64,000 nt of DNA, taken from GCA-002282575 sp964519885 (GTDB taxonomy: Bacteria > Pseudomonadota > Gammaproteobacteria > Thiomicrospirales > Thiomicrospiraceae). Numbering within the stretch: position 1 is the first letter of the stretch; the number at the start of each line of letters is the position of its first letter. A program made the translations under genes and the position numbers. The stretch lies in assembly GCA_964519885.1 (NCBI GenBank), contig CAZFLX010000006.1, positions 1-64,000 on the forward strand, in the 5' to 3' direction. Under the pieces are notes generated by a model. The model did not search any database. It saw only the letters and a list, made by a program, of their open reading frames with translations, and was not told the origin of the DNA. This document shows positions 40,663-49,614 of this stretch, one piece after another.

Positions 40663-40726
40663 CAAGTTTAGCGAATCTATTGTAAATCAATTTGTTATGC
40701 TGGACTTTTCATAAAAGGATAAGCCT

Positions 40727-40927
40727 ATGCGCTATTGGCTTGGTTTAACGTTTATCATTTTGGGTGTGTTATTGGGACTTCAAAATCCTGGTTTCATGCA
40801 GATTCATTGGTTTTCTTGGTCTATTGAATTACCCATTGCCATTACCTGTCTTATTATCTTTGTGTTTGGTTTGCTCATAGGGTGGCTTCTCTATCCGCTT
40901 CAGCATTTCTTTAGGAAAAAATCATGA
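40727..40927 (+). CDS. lapA: LapA-type small inner membrane protein
   Basis: 66 aa with two membrane helices (residues ~2-20 and ~38-58) linked by QNPGFMQIHWFSWSIELP, the usual LapA/DUF1049 form. With LapB/YciM it controls LPS synthesis by regulating LpxC turnover. lapB is not adjacent; pyrF overlaps the stop by ATGA, an order also found in relatives (ihfB-lapA-lapB-pyrF minus lapB). Confidence 0.85.
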   Translation: MRYWLGLTFIILGVLLGLQNPGFMQIHWFSWSIELPIAITCLIIFVFGLLIGWLLYPLQHFFRKKS

Positions 40928-41625
40928 CAACCTCATCACCTGTTGTCGTTGCGTTGGATTTCCCAACTGCAGCACAAGCGCTTGAATTAGCGCGTCAATT
41001 ATCACCGCAAGATTGTCGATTAAAAATTGGCAAAGAGCTTTTCACCCAAGCTGGTCCAAATTTGGTGGAATCTGTACAAGACATGGGTTTTGATGTCTTT
41101 TTAGATTTAAAATTTCATGATATTCCCAACACGGTGGCTGCTGCAGTAACATCAGCTGCTCGTATGGGCGTGTGGATGGTGAATGTTCACGCCAGTGGTG
41201 GTCGTAAGATGATGCAGGCAGCTAGAGATGCTTTAGCCCATTTTGAAAAGCCGCCGTTGTTGATTGCGGTGACGATTTTAACCAGCTTATCGGACGAAGA
41301 GCTGATTGAAATTGGCTATATGGCAGGAGCCGGCACCATGGTTGAAAACCTAGCCAGTTTAGCGCAACAATGTGGTATGGATGGTGTGGTGTGTTCGGCT
41401 CAAGAGGCGAGTGTGATTCGCCAAGCCCAGGGGGCTGGTTTTAAACTGGTGACTCCAGGGATTCGTTTGCCTGAAAGCGCTAAAGACGATCAAACACGTA
41501 TTTTAACGCCTGAAGCGGCTGTTGCCGCAGGTTCTGATTACTTAGTCATTGGTCGTCCTATTACGCGTGCAGACAATCCTCAAGAGGCTTTAACGCACAT
41601 TTTAAGTCGTCTTTCGACGCAATAA
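40924..41625 (+). CDS. pyrF: Orotidine 5'-phosphate decarboxylase
   Basis: 233 aa, class I. Active-site motif DVFLDLKFHDIPNTV with the Lys-Asp-Lys-Asp set (D-x-K-x-x-D) and the phosphate-binding TPGIRLP and YLVIGRPI near the C-terminus. Converts OMP to UMP. Coupled to lapA. Confidence 0.97.
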   Translation: MTTSSPVVVALDFPTAAQALELARQLSPQDCRLKIGKELFTQAGPNLVESVQDMGFDVFLDLKFHDIPNTVAAAVTSAARMGVWMVNVHASGGRKMMQAARDALAHFEKPPLLIAVTILTSLSDEELIEIGYMAGAGTMVENLASLAQQCGMDGVVCSAQEASVIRQAQGAGFKLVTPGIRLPESAKDDQTRILTPEAAVAAGSDYLVIGRPITRADNPQEALTHILSRLSTQ

Positions 41626-41637
41626 GGCGGTTAATTC

Positions 41638-42975
41638 GTGAGTTATAAAAGACCGCATCATGGCCAAGTTCGCCATCAGTCGAAACTGAATAGTCATAAA
41701 GAAGCGACTACTCAAGTAGTTCGCCTCAGCATTCATGATATGACCCATGATGGTCGTGGTGTGTCTAAGCTTGAAGGCAAGACGGTTTTTGTCACAGGCG
41801 CATTAACCGATGAAGTGGTGGATGCACAGATTGTGCATCAAAAATCTCAGTATCTGGAAGCCAAATGTGTGGCGATTATTGAGCCATCTGCGCATAGAAT
41901 TGAACCAATTTGCGCGCATTTTGGCACTTGCGGAGGTTGTCAATTACAGCACTTGTCGGTTGAAAGTCAGGTTGCTTTTAAACAAAATCAATTGGCTCGC
42001 AGTTTAGTTAAAGCTGGAATCGATACGACTAAAACCGAATGGCATCAGCCGCTAACAGGCGAGCCTTGGCAATATCGTCGGCGTGCGCGCTGGGCATTAA
42101 ATCGCCAAGGGGAATTGTGTTTTCGCTCGGCGGGTGGTAAATATTTGATTCCTATTCAAGCTTGTCCGCAATTATCGCAACCACTCGCTGAATGTTTCGT
42201 CCACTTACGTGAAGCGCTTGTTAAATTACCGCATCAAGGCATTGATGAGATTGAGTGTTTGGCAATTGGCAGTCTGTCTTTAGTTTTGCACACCAATCAA
42301 CAGTGGCGAGAACATCACTTGGCGCATTGGCAAAAATGGTGTGAACAGGCTGGCATTGATGGGTTGGCACTACAAACCCCTGAGCGTGGTACGGGTTTGT
42401 TGGTCGTTAAACCTTCTCAGTTAAGCTATCAGCTTGATGGGCTAACATTTGAATTTTCACCAGATCAGTTTGTGCAAACCCATGATAGCGTCAATCAGCA
42501 GATGGTAGCTTTAGCGAAAGCCTGGTTAGATGTGAGTTCAGACGATCAGGTGCTGGAGTTGTTCTGCGGCATGGGTAATTTTTCTTTGCCTATTGCGCAG
42601 ACTGCTGGCAGTTTGTTGGGTTTGGAGCTTAATGAGCAAAGCGTCACGACGGCTAAGGCCAACGCCACAAATAATGGCATAACCAATACGACTTTTGCTC
42701 AGGTGGACCTATTTGCGCCTGATTGGCGACCACCTGCTGGATTAGCGCATGTATTGCTTGATCCACCTTGGGATGGTGCGCAAGTGGCTTGTGAGCGTAT
42801 TGCCAAACAAAAGTCGATTAAACGAGTAGTGTACGTTTCTTGCCATCCAGCGACCATGGCGCGAGATATGGCGGTATTACAAAAAGCGGGCTTCAAGCTT
42901 AATAAAATGGCGTTGATCGACCAGTTTCCGCAAAGTTATCACGTCGAGGCAATTGCCTTGCTGGTTAGAACCTAA
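41638..42975 (+). CDS. rlmD: 23S rRNA (uracil-1939-C5) methyltransferase
   Basis: 445 aa, GTG start. N-terminal TRAM domain (residues ~25-85), an Fe-S cluster motif C-x6-C-x2-C in CAHFGTCGGCQLQ, and a C-terminal SAM domain with LELFCGMGNFSLP, LLDPPWDGA and the catalytic cysteine in VYVSCHPATMARD (SCHP rather than the common SCNP). Methylates U1939. Starts 12 bp after pyrF. Confidence 0.94.
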   Translation: MSYKRPHHGQVRHQSKLNSHKEATTQVVRLSIHDMTHDGRGVSKLEGKTVFVTGALTDEVVDAQIVHQKSQYLEAKCVAIIEPSAHRIEPICAHFGTCGGCQLQHLSVESQVAFKQNQLARSLVKAGIDTTKTEWHQPLTGEPWQYRRRARWALNRQGELCFRSAGGKYLIPIQACPQLSQPLAECFVHLREALVKLPHQGIDEIECLAIGSLSLVLHTNQQWREHHLAHWQKWCEQAGIDGLALQTPERGTGLLVVKPSQLSYQLDGLTFEFSPDQFVQTHDSVNQQMVALAKAWLDVSSDDQVLELFCGMGNFSLPIAQTAGSLLGLELNEQSVTTAKANATNNGITNTTFAQVDLFAPDWRPPAGLAHVLLDPPWDGAQVACERIAKQKSIKRVVYVSCHPATMARDMAVLQKAGFKLNKMALIDQFPQSYHVEAIALLVRT

Positions 42976-42999
42976 CAGACACACAAATTTGAGGTTGGC

Positions 43000-43488
43000 A
43001 TGGGAAAAGAAATCGAGCGTAAGTTTTTAGTCACCAGTGAGGCTTGGCGTGCTGATGCGCACAAAACGGCTAACTATGCCCAAGGCTATCTTAATGAGCC
43101 GGTGTCTTGTTCTGTGCGCGTGCGTATCGAAGATGATCAAGCACGTTTAAACATTAAACGTGTGCAAATTGGCATGTCTCGAGATGAGTTTGAATATCCC
43201 ATTCCGGTAGAGGATGGACACAAGTTAATGACTATGGTGTTAGGACCTAAAGTCGTGAAAACGCGTCATTTTGTCATGGTTGACGGTCATGAGTGGGAAG
43301 TAGATGAGTTTCATGGTGATAACGCAGGTTTGGTGGTGGCTGAATTAGAGTTAGACCGTGAAGATGAGGTTTTCACCAAACCCAGTTGGCTAGGGCTAGA
43401 AGTGACGGACGAAGCACGTTACTATAACGTTTTTCTATCGCAACGTCCGTTTGCTATGTGGAGTGATGATGAAAAGAATGCTGGCTAG
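43000..43488 (+). CDS. CYTH-domain triphosphatase
   Basis: 162 aa. The signature EIERKFLV starts the protein, and further acidic/basic residues of the triphosphate tunnel are present (RVRIEDDQARLNIK, WEVDEFHGDNAGLVVAELEL). Members hydrolyse inorganic tripolyphosphate or thiamine triphosphate; the substrate here is unknown. No C-terminal CHAD domain. The 3' end overlaps the TolC-like gene by about 20 bp. Confidence 0.88.
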   Translation: MGKEIERKFLVTSEAWRADAHKTANYAQGYLNEPVSCSVRVRIEDDQARLNIKRVQIGMSRDEFEYPIPVEDGHKLMTMVLGPKVVKTRHFVMVDGHEWEVDEFHGDNAGLVVAELELDREDEVFTKPSWLGLEVTDEARYYNVFLSQRPFAMWSDDEKNAG

Positions 43489-44812
43489 AAAGCTCATGAT
43501 AAAGCCTGCTTCAGTGATGATCTCATCGGTGTGGCTAGTCTTTGTTTCTGGCTCGGTTGCAGCTGCTGAAGGGCTGTTAAGTTTGTATGATTTAGCGGAA
43601 CAACGCGATGCTCAGTTGCAACAAGCTCAAGCCCAGTATGCAGCTGATCAAGAGCTATTAAATCAAGCGAAATCGGTATTATTACCCAATGTTTCAGCGC
43701 AGTTGAGTTATCAACAAAATGATTACTCGCAGCCAGTGTTTATGGCAGCAAAAGAAAATCAACAACAAAAATTGCAACTCAATCAACCTCTCTTTGATGC
43801 CGCCAGTTTTGCTCGTTACGAGCAAGCCAAGAGTTTGGTTGAACAAGCAGAAACCGTTTATTTATTAAGTCAGCAACAACTGATGCTGCGCTTAAGTCAG
43901 GCTTATTTTGAAGTGCTGAAAGCCCAGCAATTGCTGTCTTTTGCGCAAGCACAATTAGCATCAACCGAAAAACAACGTGATCAGATTGATGCGGGCGTCA
44001 AAGTTGGGCTAACTAACCCGATTGACCTACTCGAAGTGCAAGCGCGTTATGACATGGCACTTGCCGATGTGAGCCAAGCCAATAATCAGTTAACCATTAG
44101 CCAAGAAAATTTATCGCGTTTGATTGGACAACCTTTACCTTTATTGAAAAGTTTGGCACTCACCACACAATTACCAGGTTTGGCTGAAACACCGGAACAA
44201 TTGAGTAAAGAACAGTCTCAATCTAACTTAACGGTTAGATTAAATCAGCGCAAATTACAGGCTTCGGAACAACAAGTTACTGCTTCGCGTGCTGCTCACT
44301 ATCCCACAGTCAGTTTGCAAGCTTCAATGAGTAATCTTGACGCTAAGCTTAGCCAGCCTAGTCCATTAATCAGTTATCCCTATCAAACAAATAGTATTGG
44401 TGTGGTGGTGAACGTGCCACTTTACTCTGGTGGTTTGGTCAATAGTCAGGTTAGGCAAGCAGAACAACAACGTGCGGCGGCACAAGCGGGCTTGCGCTAT
44501 GCTGATGAACAAGCCAGATTAGATGTACTCAGTTTAGCGAAAACTGTGACTATGTCTCAATCGCGCTTGCAAGCATTGCGTCAAGCGGTGATTTCTAACG
44601 AAGCCTTTTTGCAGGCTGCAGAAGAGGGTAATCGAGTCGGTTTAAAAAGTTTGGTGGATGTATTGAATGCGCGCACGCTACTTTACAAAGCTAAACAAGA
44701 TTTAGCCAACGTTTTGTTTGATGATGTTCAAAATCGGTTAAGTCTGCGTGCGGCACAAGGTGTGCTGTCTAGAGATGATTTGGTTGGTGTCGAACGTTTT
44801 TTGCGTGATTAA
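43469..44812 (+). CDS. tolC: TolC-family outer membrane efflux protein
   Basis: About 447 aa from ATG 43469, chosen because GGAG (43460-43463) lies five bases upstream. Signal peptide ends near GSVAAAEG. Two OEP repeats with long helices (LAEQRDAQLQQAQAQYAADQ near residue 50 and the second half from ~residue 245) give the TolC fold; it looks closer to E. coli TolC than the one at 32.5 kb. Followed after five bases by a peptide-binding protein gene, with no adaptor or pump in the operon. Confidence 0.88.
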   Translation: MKRMLARKLMIKPASVMISSVWLVFVSGSVAAAEGLLSLYDLAEQRDAQLQQAQAQYAADQELLNQAKSVLLPNVSAQLSYQQNDYSQPVFMAAKENQQQKLQLNQPLFDAASFARYEQAKSLVEQAETVYLLSQQQLMLRLSQAYFEVLKAQQLLSFAQAQLASTEKQRDQIDAGVKVGLTNPIDLLEVQARYDMALADVSQANNQLTISQENLSRLIGQPLPLLKSLALTTQLPGLAETPEQLSKEQSQSNLTVRLNQRKLQASEQQVTASRAAHYPTVSLQASMSNLDAKLSQPSPLISYPYQTNSIGVVVNVPLYSGGLVNSQVRQAEQQRAAAQAGLRYADEQARLDVLSLAKTVTMSQSRLQALRQAVISNEAFLQAAEEGNRVGLKSLVDVLNARTLLYKAKQDLANVLFDDVQNRLSLRAAQGVLSRDDLVGVERFLRD

Positions 44813-44817
44813 TATCT

Positions 44818-46329
44818 GTGAGTGCGATTAATCATCCACGACGTTTCTGGTTTAAAACGGCATTAGCTTCGGGTTTGATGACCTTGGGTGCTGGTTGCAA
44901 TCGTTATGAACCAGTTGATGACATGGGAACCATTCGTATGGGTGTGCCTGATGTTACCGCGCGTCTTGATCCACGTTATGCAACCGATGCTTTTTCAACC
45001 CGCATTGGCCGCCTCATTTATCCTGCCTTGATTGATTTTGATAAATCCTCCATCCCTTCTCCGTGGATTGCCAAATACTGGGAATGGCTTGATGAGTTAA
45101 CCTTGTCGGTTGAAATCAATAACAATCTGGTTTTTCATCATGGAAAAGCTTTAACCATACATGATGTGGTGGCGACTTATCACTCGGTTTTAGACGTTAA
45201 AACGGTATCACCCCTTAAAGGCCCACTGCGTAATCTAGCCAGTGTTGAAGCCGATGAAGGGAGGGTGGTATTTCGCTGGCACAAACCCGATAAGTTAGCG
45301 TTGTTTCGACTCACCTTGCCGATTATGCCGTCTGATTTATTGGCATTGGGTCATAATTTTGATCAGCAGCCGATTGGCTGTGGCGGTTGTCGATTTGTGC
45401 GTTATGAAGATCAGATGTTGGTGTTGCAGCGACAAGATGGTATTAACTTGGCTTTTATCGGTGTAAAAGATGCCAGCGTTAGGTTACTTAAATTGGTGCG
45501 TAATGAGTTAGATGTGTTGCAAAATGATTTATCCCCCGAATTGGTACATCATGCACGCTCTCGCTCATCTATTCAGGTGAATACCAGTGTTGGTAATTCT
45601 TTTTCTTATATTGGCTTTAATTTAACCGATCCGGTATTGTCTCAACTAGCTGTACGTCAAGCCATCGCTCATGCAATTAATCGCCCGTTAATCATCAAGC
45701 GGCTTTTAGATGATATGGCTCGTGCGGGAGAAGGTATATTTCCTTCGGAACATTGGTGTGGTTTACCCAGTAGTGTTCAGGGTTATGAATATAATCCAGT
45801 TAAAGCGCGTCAACTTCTAGCTGATGCGGGTTTTAAGGAGGGTATTCAGTTAACCTATAAAACTTCAACCGATCCGACCCGTGTTAGATTGGCAACTGTC
45901 TATCAAAGCTTATTAGCGGATATTGGTATTACACTTCACATTGACAGTCATGATTGGGGTACCTTTTACAGTGATATTAAGCAAGGTCGTTTTCAGTTGT
46001 ATGGTTTGGCTTGGGTAGGGGTTAAGTCACCAGAAATATTTGAATATGCTTTTGCCAGTTATTCGACACCACCCATAGGCGCGAATCGAGGGCATTTTAT
46101 TGATGAAGGTTTTGATGCCATGTTAAAGCAGGCGTTAATTGCCCCGTCTATGCCTGAAATGTCGACTGCTTATAAACAGATTCAACAGCATTTATTGGAT
46201 CGTTTACCGATTATGCCCCTATGGCACGATCATCAAGTGAGTGTGACGCGTCCGAATATTAAAGATTATCAACTGGCGAGTGATGGTCGTTATGATGCGC
46301 TACTACTGACGCGTAAAGTAGCAGGTTGA
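44818..46329 (+). CDS. Peptide ABC transporter substrate-binding lipoprotein
   Basis: 503 aa, GTG start. A lipoprotein signal ends in the lipobox LGAGC (C27). SBP_bac_5 family: YATDAFSTRIGRLIYPALIDFD, HHGKALTIHDVVATYHSVLD, LAVRQAIAHAINRPLIIKRLL. Some regions are shorter than in OppA. Binds di/oligopeptides, possibly murein peptides given neighbours (YkuD enzyme and nagZ). The transporter ATPases are not encoded here. Confidence 0.88.
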   Translation: MSAINHPRRFWFKTALASGLMTLGAGCNRYEPVDDMGTIRMGVPDVTARLDPRYATDAFSTRIGRLIYPALIDFDKSSIPSPWIAKYWEWLDELTLSVEINNNLVFHHGKALTIHDVVATYHSVLDVKTVSPLKGPLRNLASVEADEGRVVFRWHKPDKLALFRLTLPIMPSDLLALGHNFDQQPIGCGGCRFVRYEDQMLVLQRQDGINLAFIGVKDASVRLLKLVRNELDVLQNDLSPELVHHARSRSSIQVNTSVGNSFSYIGFNLTDPVLSQLAVRQAIAHAINRPLIIKRLLDDMARAGEGIFPSEHWCGLPSSVQGYEYNPVKARQLLADAGFKEGIQLTYKTSTDPTRVRLATVYQSLLADIGITLHIDSHDWGTFYSDIKQGRFQLYGLAWVGVKSPEIFEYAFASYSTPPIGANRGHFIDEGFDAMLKQALIAPSMPEMSTAYKQIQQHLLDRLPIMPLWHDHQVSVTRPNIKDYQLASDGRYDALLLTRKVAG

Positions 46330-46330
46330 T

Positions 46331-46813
46331 ATGAATTCTGCGTTAATTTGTATTCCCGATCAGCAGATGATTATAGTTGATGAGCAACAACAGCCGCTGT
46401 TTCAATGTCGGGTGAACACGGCACAAAACGGCGTTGGCTGTTTAAGGGATTCTGGGTGTACGCCCTTTGGGAAACATTATGTGCGTGCTTGTATCGGTGA
46501 AGGGCTTTCTGCTTATGCCGTATTAAAGGGTCGAAGAGTAACAGGGGAAGAATGGACTCCTGCCTTAATGAATGCTCAGCCTGAAAGAGATTGGATTTTG
46601 GGTAGAATCTTGTGGCTTTGTGGGAGCGAGCCGGGCATTAATCGTGGTGGTTCATTAGATACCTTTCGTCGCTATATTTACATTCATGGCAGTCCGCAAT
46701 GGACTGATGATGCGAAGCCCTCTTCTCATGGCTGTGTGCGTGTTGCGCCAGAAGATATGTTGCGTGTTTTTGACTTATTGCCCTATGGCTCGTCGGTGAG
46801 TATTGAGTCATGA
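46331..46813 (+). CDS. YkuD-family enzyme without signal peptide (ElsL/LdtK-like L,D-carboxypeptidase?)
   Basis: 160 aa. The YkuD catalytic motif is present as IYIHGSPQW... SSHGCVRV (H-x-S-H-G-C-x-R), with active-site cysteine near residue 138. No signal peptide or membrane segment, so the protein is probably cytoplasmic. Cytoplasmic YkuD L,D-carboxypeptidases (ElsL/LdtK of Acinetobacter) cleave the terminal D-Ala of recycled murein tetrapeptides, replacing LdcA. The setting between a peptide-binding protein and its permeases, upstream of nagZ, supports that role. Alternative: an ordinary L,D-transpeptidase with a lost leader. Confidence 0.65.
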   Translation: MNSALICIPDQQMIIVDEQQQPLFQCRVNTAQNGVGCLRDSGCTPFGKHYVRACIGEGLSAYAVLKGRRVTGEEWTPALMNAQPERDWILGRILWLCGSEPGINRGGSLDTFRRYIYIHGSPQWTDDAKPSSHGCVRVAPEDMLRVFDLLPYGSSVSIES

Positions 46814-47739
46814 TGGGGGTTGTTTTTCGCCAATTGCTGGGCATGCTGGTCGTCATTTGGGTGGTGATAACGGCGGTATTTTTATTACTGCATTTAGCGC
46901 CAGGAGACCCGATTGGTATTATGCTAGGTGATAGCGTTGGTATGGATGAGTCGGCATTACGTCAGCGTTTTGGCTTGGATTTATCACTTTGGCACCAGTA
47001 TTGGGCTTTCATGACTGGCATTTTACAAGGCGATTGGGGAATGTCTATTTTCTATCACAAGCCTGTACTGGAGTTATTATGGGCTAGATTGCCTGCGACC
47101 CTAACCTTGGCGGTCTTGGCGGTAGCGATTGCGTTGCTCATTGCTTTGCCGTTAGGCATTATTGCCGCGGTACGTAAAAATGGCTGGCAAGATAAAGTGG
47201 CGATGATCACGGCGCTGGTGGGTATGTCGATTCCGGGGTTTGTATTAGGACCTATTTTGATTATTGTGCTGGCGGTGGATCATGGTTGGTTTCCTGTTTC
47301 GGGTATGCATGCGCCCTACGCATGGGTTTTGCCAGCACTCACTTTGGGTACGGCTTTAGCGGCGATTTTAACGCGCATGCTCAGAGCTTCCTTACTAGAA
47401 GTGTTACATGAAGATTATATGCGTACTGCACAAGCTAAGGGTGCGAGCGAGTCTCGATTGTTGTTGGTTCACGGGCTGCGCAATGCTTTTCTACCCATTT
47501 TAACGTTGGTCGGATTGCAACTGGGTGCTTTGTTGGGTGGTGCGGTGATTATTGAAACCGTATTTGATTGGCCTGGATTAGGCTTGTTGTTGATTGAATC
47601 CATTAATCGTCGAGATTATGCCTTAGTATTAGGTGCTATCTTACTGATCACCTTATTTTATGTGCTAGTCAATAACCTGCTTGAATTGGCTTACCGTTGG
47701 CTGGATCCACGCATTCGTATGTCGGGGGATGGGGCATGA
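46810..47739 (+). CDS. DppB/OppB-type ABC permease
   Basis: 309 aa with six predicted membrane helices, the BPD_transp_1 fold, and the conserved loop EAA motif region DYMRTAQAKGASESRLLLVHGLRNAFLPI. N-terminal LLHLAPGDPIGIMLGD is typical of DppB. Coupled to the YkuD gene by ATGA and to the next permease by ATGA. Confidence 0.92.
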   Translation: MMGVVFRQLLGMLVVIWVVITAVFLLLHLAPGDPIGIMLGDSVGMDESALRQRFGLDLSLWHQYWAFMTGILQGDWGMSIFYHKPVLELLWARLPATLTLAVLAVAIALLIALPLGIIAAVRKNGWQDKVAMITALVGMSIPGFVLGPILIIVLAVDHGWFPVSGMHAPYAWVLPALTLGTALAAILTRMLRASLLEVLHEDYMRTAQAKGASESRLLLVHGLRNAFLPILTLVGLQLGALLGGAVIIETVFDWPGLGLLLIESINRRDYALVLGAILLITLFYVLVNNLLELAYRWLDPRIRMSGDGA

Positions 47740-48527
47740 TGTGGCGCTCTTGGTCGTTCATCATCATTATGCTGTGGATTGGCATGGCATTAACGGCTTC
47801 CTTTGTCAGCGAAATGGCTGATCGTATTCAATTAGAAACGCTGTTATTGTCGCCCTTTCAACATGCGCCTTTGGGTACGGATGAATTGGGTCGTCCCTTG
47901 TGGGCGCGCTTATTGGCGGGCGCTCAAACCTCTGCTTGGGTGGCCTTGATGGTAGTGGGGATTTCGGCCAGCATCGGCACCTTTATTGGGATGTTGTCAG
48001 CGTATATTGGCGGCTGGTTTGATAATCTCATTCGCTGGATCATCGATGCCTTTTTAGCTTTTCCGCATTTGTTGTTAGCCATTGCCTTGGCAGCCGTGCT
48101 AGGCGCAGGTATTGGAAATTTGGTGTTAGCATTAAGTATTGTCGGTTGGGTGGGGTATGCGCGTTTGGCACGTGGTCAAACCTTGTCACTACGTAATCGT
48201 TATCATGTCATGGCAGCGCGCTCTTTGGCCGTACCTCGTTATCTCATTTTGTGGCGGCATGTTTTACCTTTATTGTTTGCCCCTTTAGCGATTGAAATGA
48301 CCTTTGGTATTGCGGGTGCTGTGATTGCTGAAGCTGGTTTGTCGTTTCTGGGCTTGGGTGTTCAGCCGCCACAAGCTTCGTGGGGGACGATGATTCGTGA
48401 AGGGGCGCGTTATATTTTGACTGCACCCCATCTTGTATTAGTGCCCGGCTTAACGCTAATGTTGATTATTTTGGCCGTTAATCGATTTGGCGATGCCTTG
48501 AGGGATAAGCTTGATGTACGGCAATAG
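47736..48527 (+). CDS. DppC/OppC-type ABC permease
   Basis: 263 aa from ATG 47736 (MMWRSWSFIIIM), overlapping the preceding stop; a longer frame start 13 codons upstream lies inside dppB-like sequence. Has the DppC hallmark APLGTDELGRPLWARLLAGAQ, six helices and the EAA loop (MAARSLAVPRYLILWRHVLP). No DppD/DppF ATPase genes follow; nagZ starts within its last codons. Confidence 0.92.
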   Translation: MMWRSWSFIIIMLWIGMALTASFVSEMADRIQLETLLLSPFQHAPLGTDELGRPLWARLLAGAQTSAWVALMVVGISASIGTFIGMLSAYIGGWFDNLIRWIIDAFLAFPHLLLAIALAAVLGAGIGNLVLALSIVGWVGYARLARGQTLSLRNRYHVMAARSLAVPRYLILWRHVLPLLFAPLAIEMTFGIAGAVIAEAGLSFLGLGVQPPQASWGTMIREGARYILTAPHLVLVPGLTLMLIILAVNRFGDALRDKLDVRQ

Positions 48528-49614
48528 TGAAGCCTTAGGCAAGGCTCAATCGCTCGGTTTTTTAATGATTGGTATTTCGGGTTATGAATTGACCGATACT
48601 GAGCGCCAGCAATTAATGCATCCAGCGGTTGCAGGCGTGGTGCTGTTTCGACGTAATTATGCCTCGCCCGATCAGTTGCGTGCCTTAACCCAAGCGATAC
48701 ATGGCTTGCGTCATCCGCGCTTATTGGTGAGTGTCGATCATGAAGGGGGAAGAGTTCAACGCTTTAAAACAGAGGGCTTCACGCCCTTGCCACCCATGCG
48801 TGCCTTGGGGGAAGCCTATGATGCGCATCCACAGCAAGCCTTGCATTCGGCTTATAACTTGGGTTGGTTGTTGGCAGCGGAACTGTTGGCTTGTGGTGTC
48901 GATTTCTCCTTTGCGCCGGTGGTGGATTTAGATTACGGCAATAGTAGTGTCATCGGCGATAGAGCCTTTCATCATAATCCCCATGTAGTGGGATTACTGG
49001 CCGAACAATTGATGCAGGGTATGCAAGCGGCAGGCATGTCGTCGGTAGCGAAACATTTTCCAGGACATGGATTTGTAGTACCCGATACCCATGAAACGAT
49101 GGCGGAAGATCAGCGCCCTCTAGCCAGTCTCGTGGGTGCAGATATGCAACCCTTCAAACATCTCATTCAGCACTATTGCGGTGCGGTGATGGCGGCACAC
49201 GTCATTTATCCCGAAGTGGATAGCTCGCCCGCTGGCTTGTCTGAAGTCTGGTTGAAACACTTACTGCGTGAGCAATGTGGCTTTCAAGGCGCAATCATCA
49301 GCGACGATTTAGGGATGCAGGCGGTAGCTTCACTGGGGTCGGGGGGCGAATTGGCACAGCGTTTTCATCAAGCGGGTTGTGATTTGGTGTTGCTGTGTAA
49401 CGAGTCAGTGCAAATTGAGTCGGCACTCAGTCAGCATCGTCATTACCAAGCCGATGCCTTGCAAGAAAGCCGACTGATTCGCTTGCATGGTAAGCCAAAA
49501 CATGCTGTTGTCAGTTTGGCTGCTTTGCATAAAACAGGGCAATGGCTAACCGTGATGAAGCAACTGGCTAAAGCGGGACTGGTAACGCTGGATGGTGTGG
49601 AAGCCGAATCATGA
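48514..49614 (+). CDS. nagZ: Beta-N-acetylhexosaminidase NagZ
   Basis: About 366 aa from ATG 48514 (MYGNSEALG), AGGGA eight bases upstream. GH3 family: KHFPGHGFVVPDTHE contains the catalytic histidine/aspartate loop and ISDDLGMQAV the nucleophile aspartate. Cytoplasmic; removes GlcNAc from anhydro-muropeptides in recycling. Overlaps the upstream permease by 14 bp and the downstream xseA by four, so the recycling genes and xseA form one transcription unit. Confidence 0.95.
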   Translation: MYGNSEALGKAQSLGFLMIGISGYELTDTERQQLMHPAVAGVVLFRRNYASPDQLRALTQAIHGLRHPRLLVSVDHEGGRVQRFKTEGFTPLPPMRALGEAYDAHPQQALHSAYNLGWLLAAELLACGVDFSFAPVVDLDYGNSSVIGDRAFHHNPHVVGLLAEQLMQGMQAAGMSSVAKHFPGHGFVVPDTHETMAEDQRPLASLVGADMQPFKHLIQHYCGAVMAAHVIYPEVDSSPAGLSEVWLKHLLREQCGFQGAIISDDLGMQAVASLGSGGELAQRFHQAGCDLVLLCNESVQIESALSQHRHYQADALQESRLIRLHGKPKHAVVSLAALHKTGQWLTVMKQLAKAGLVTLDGVEAES

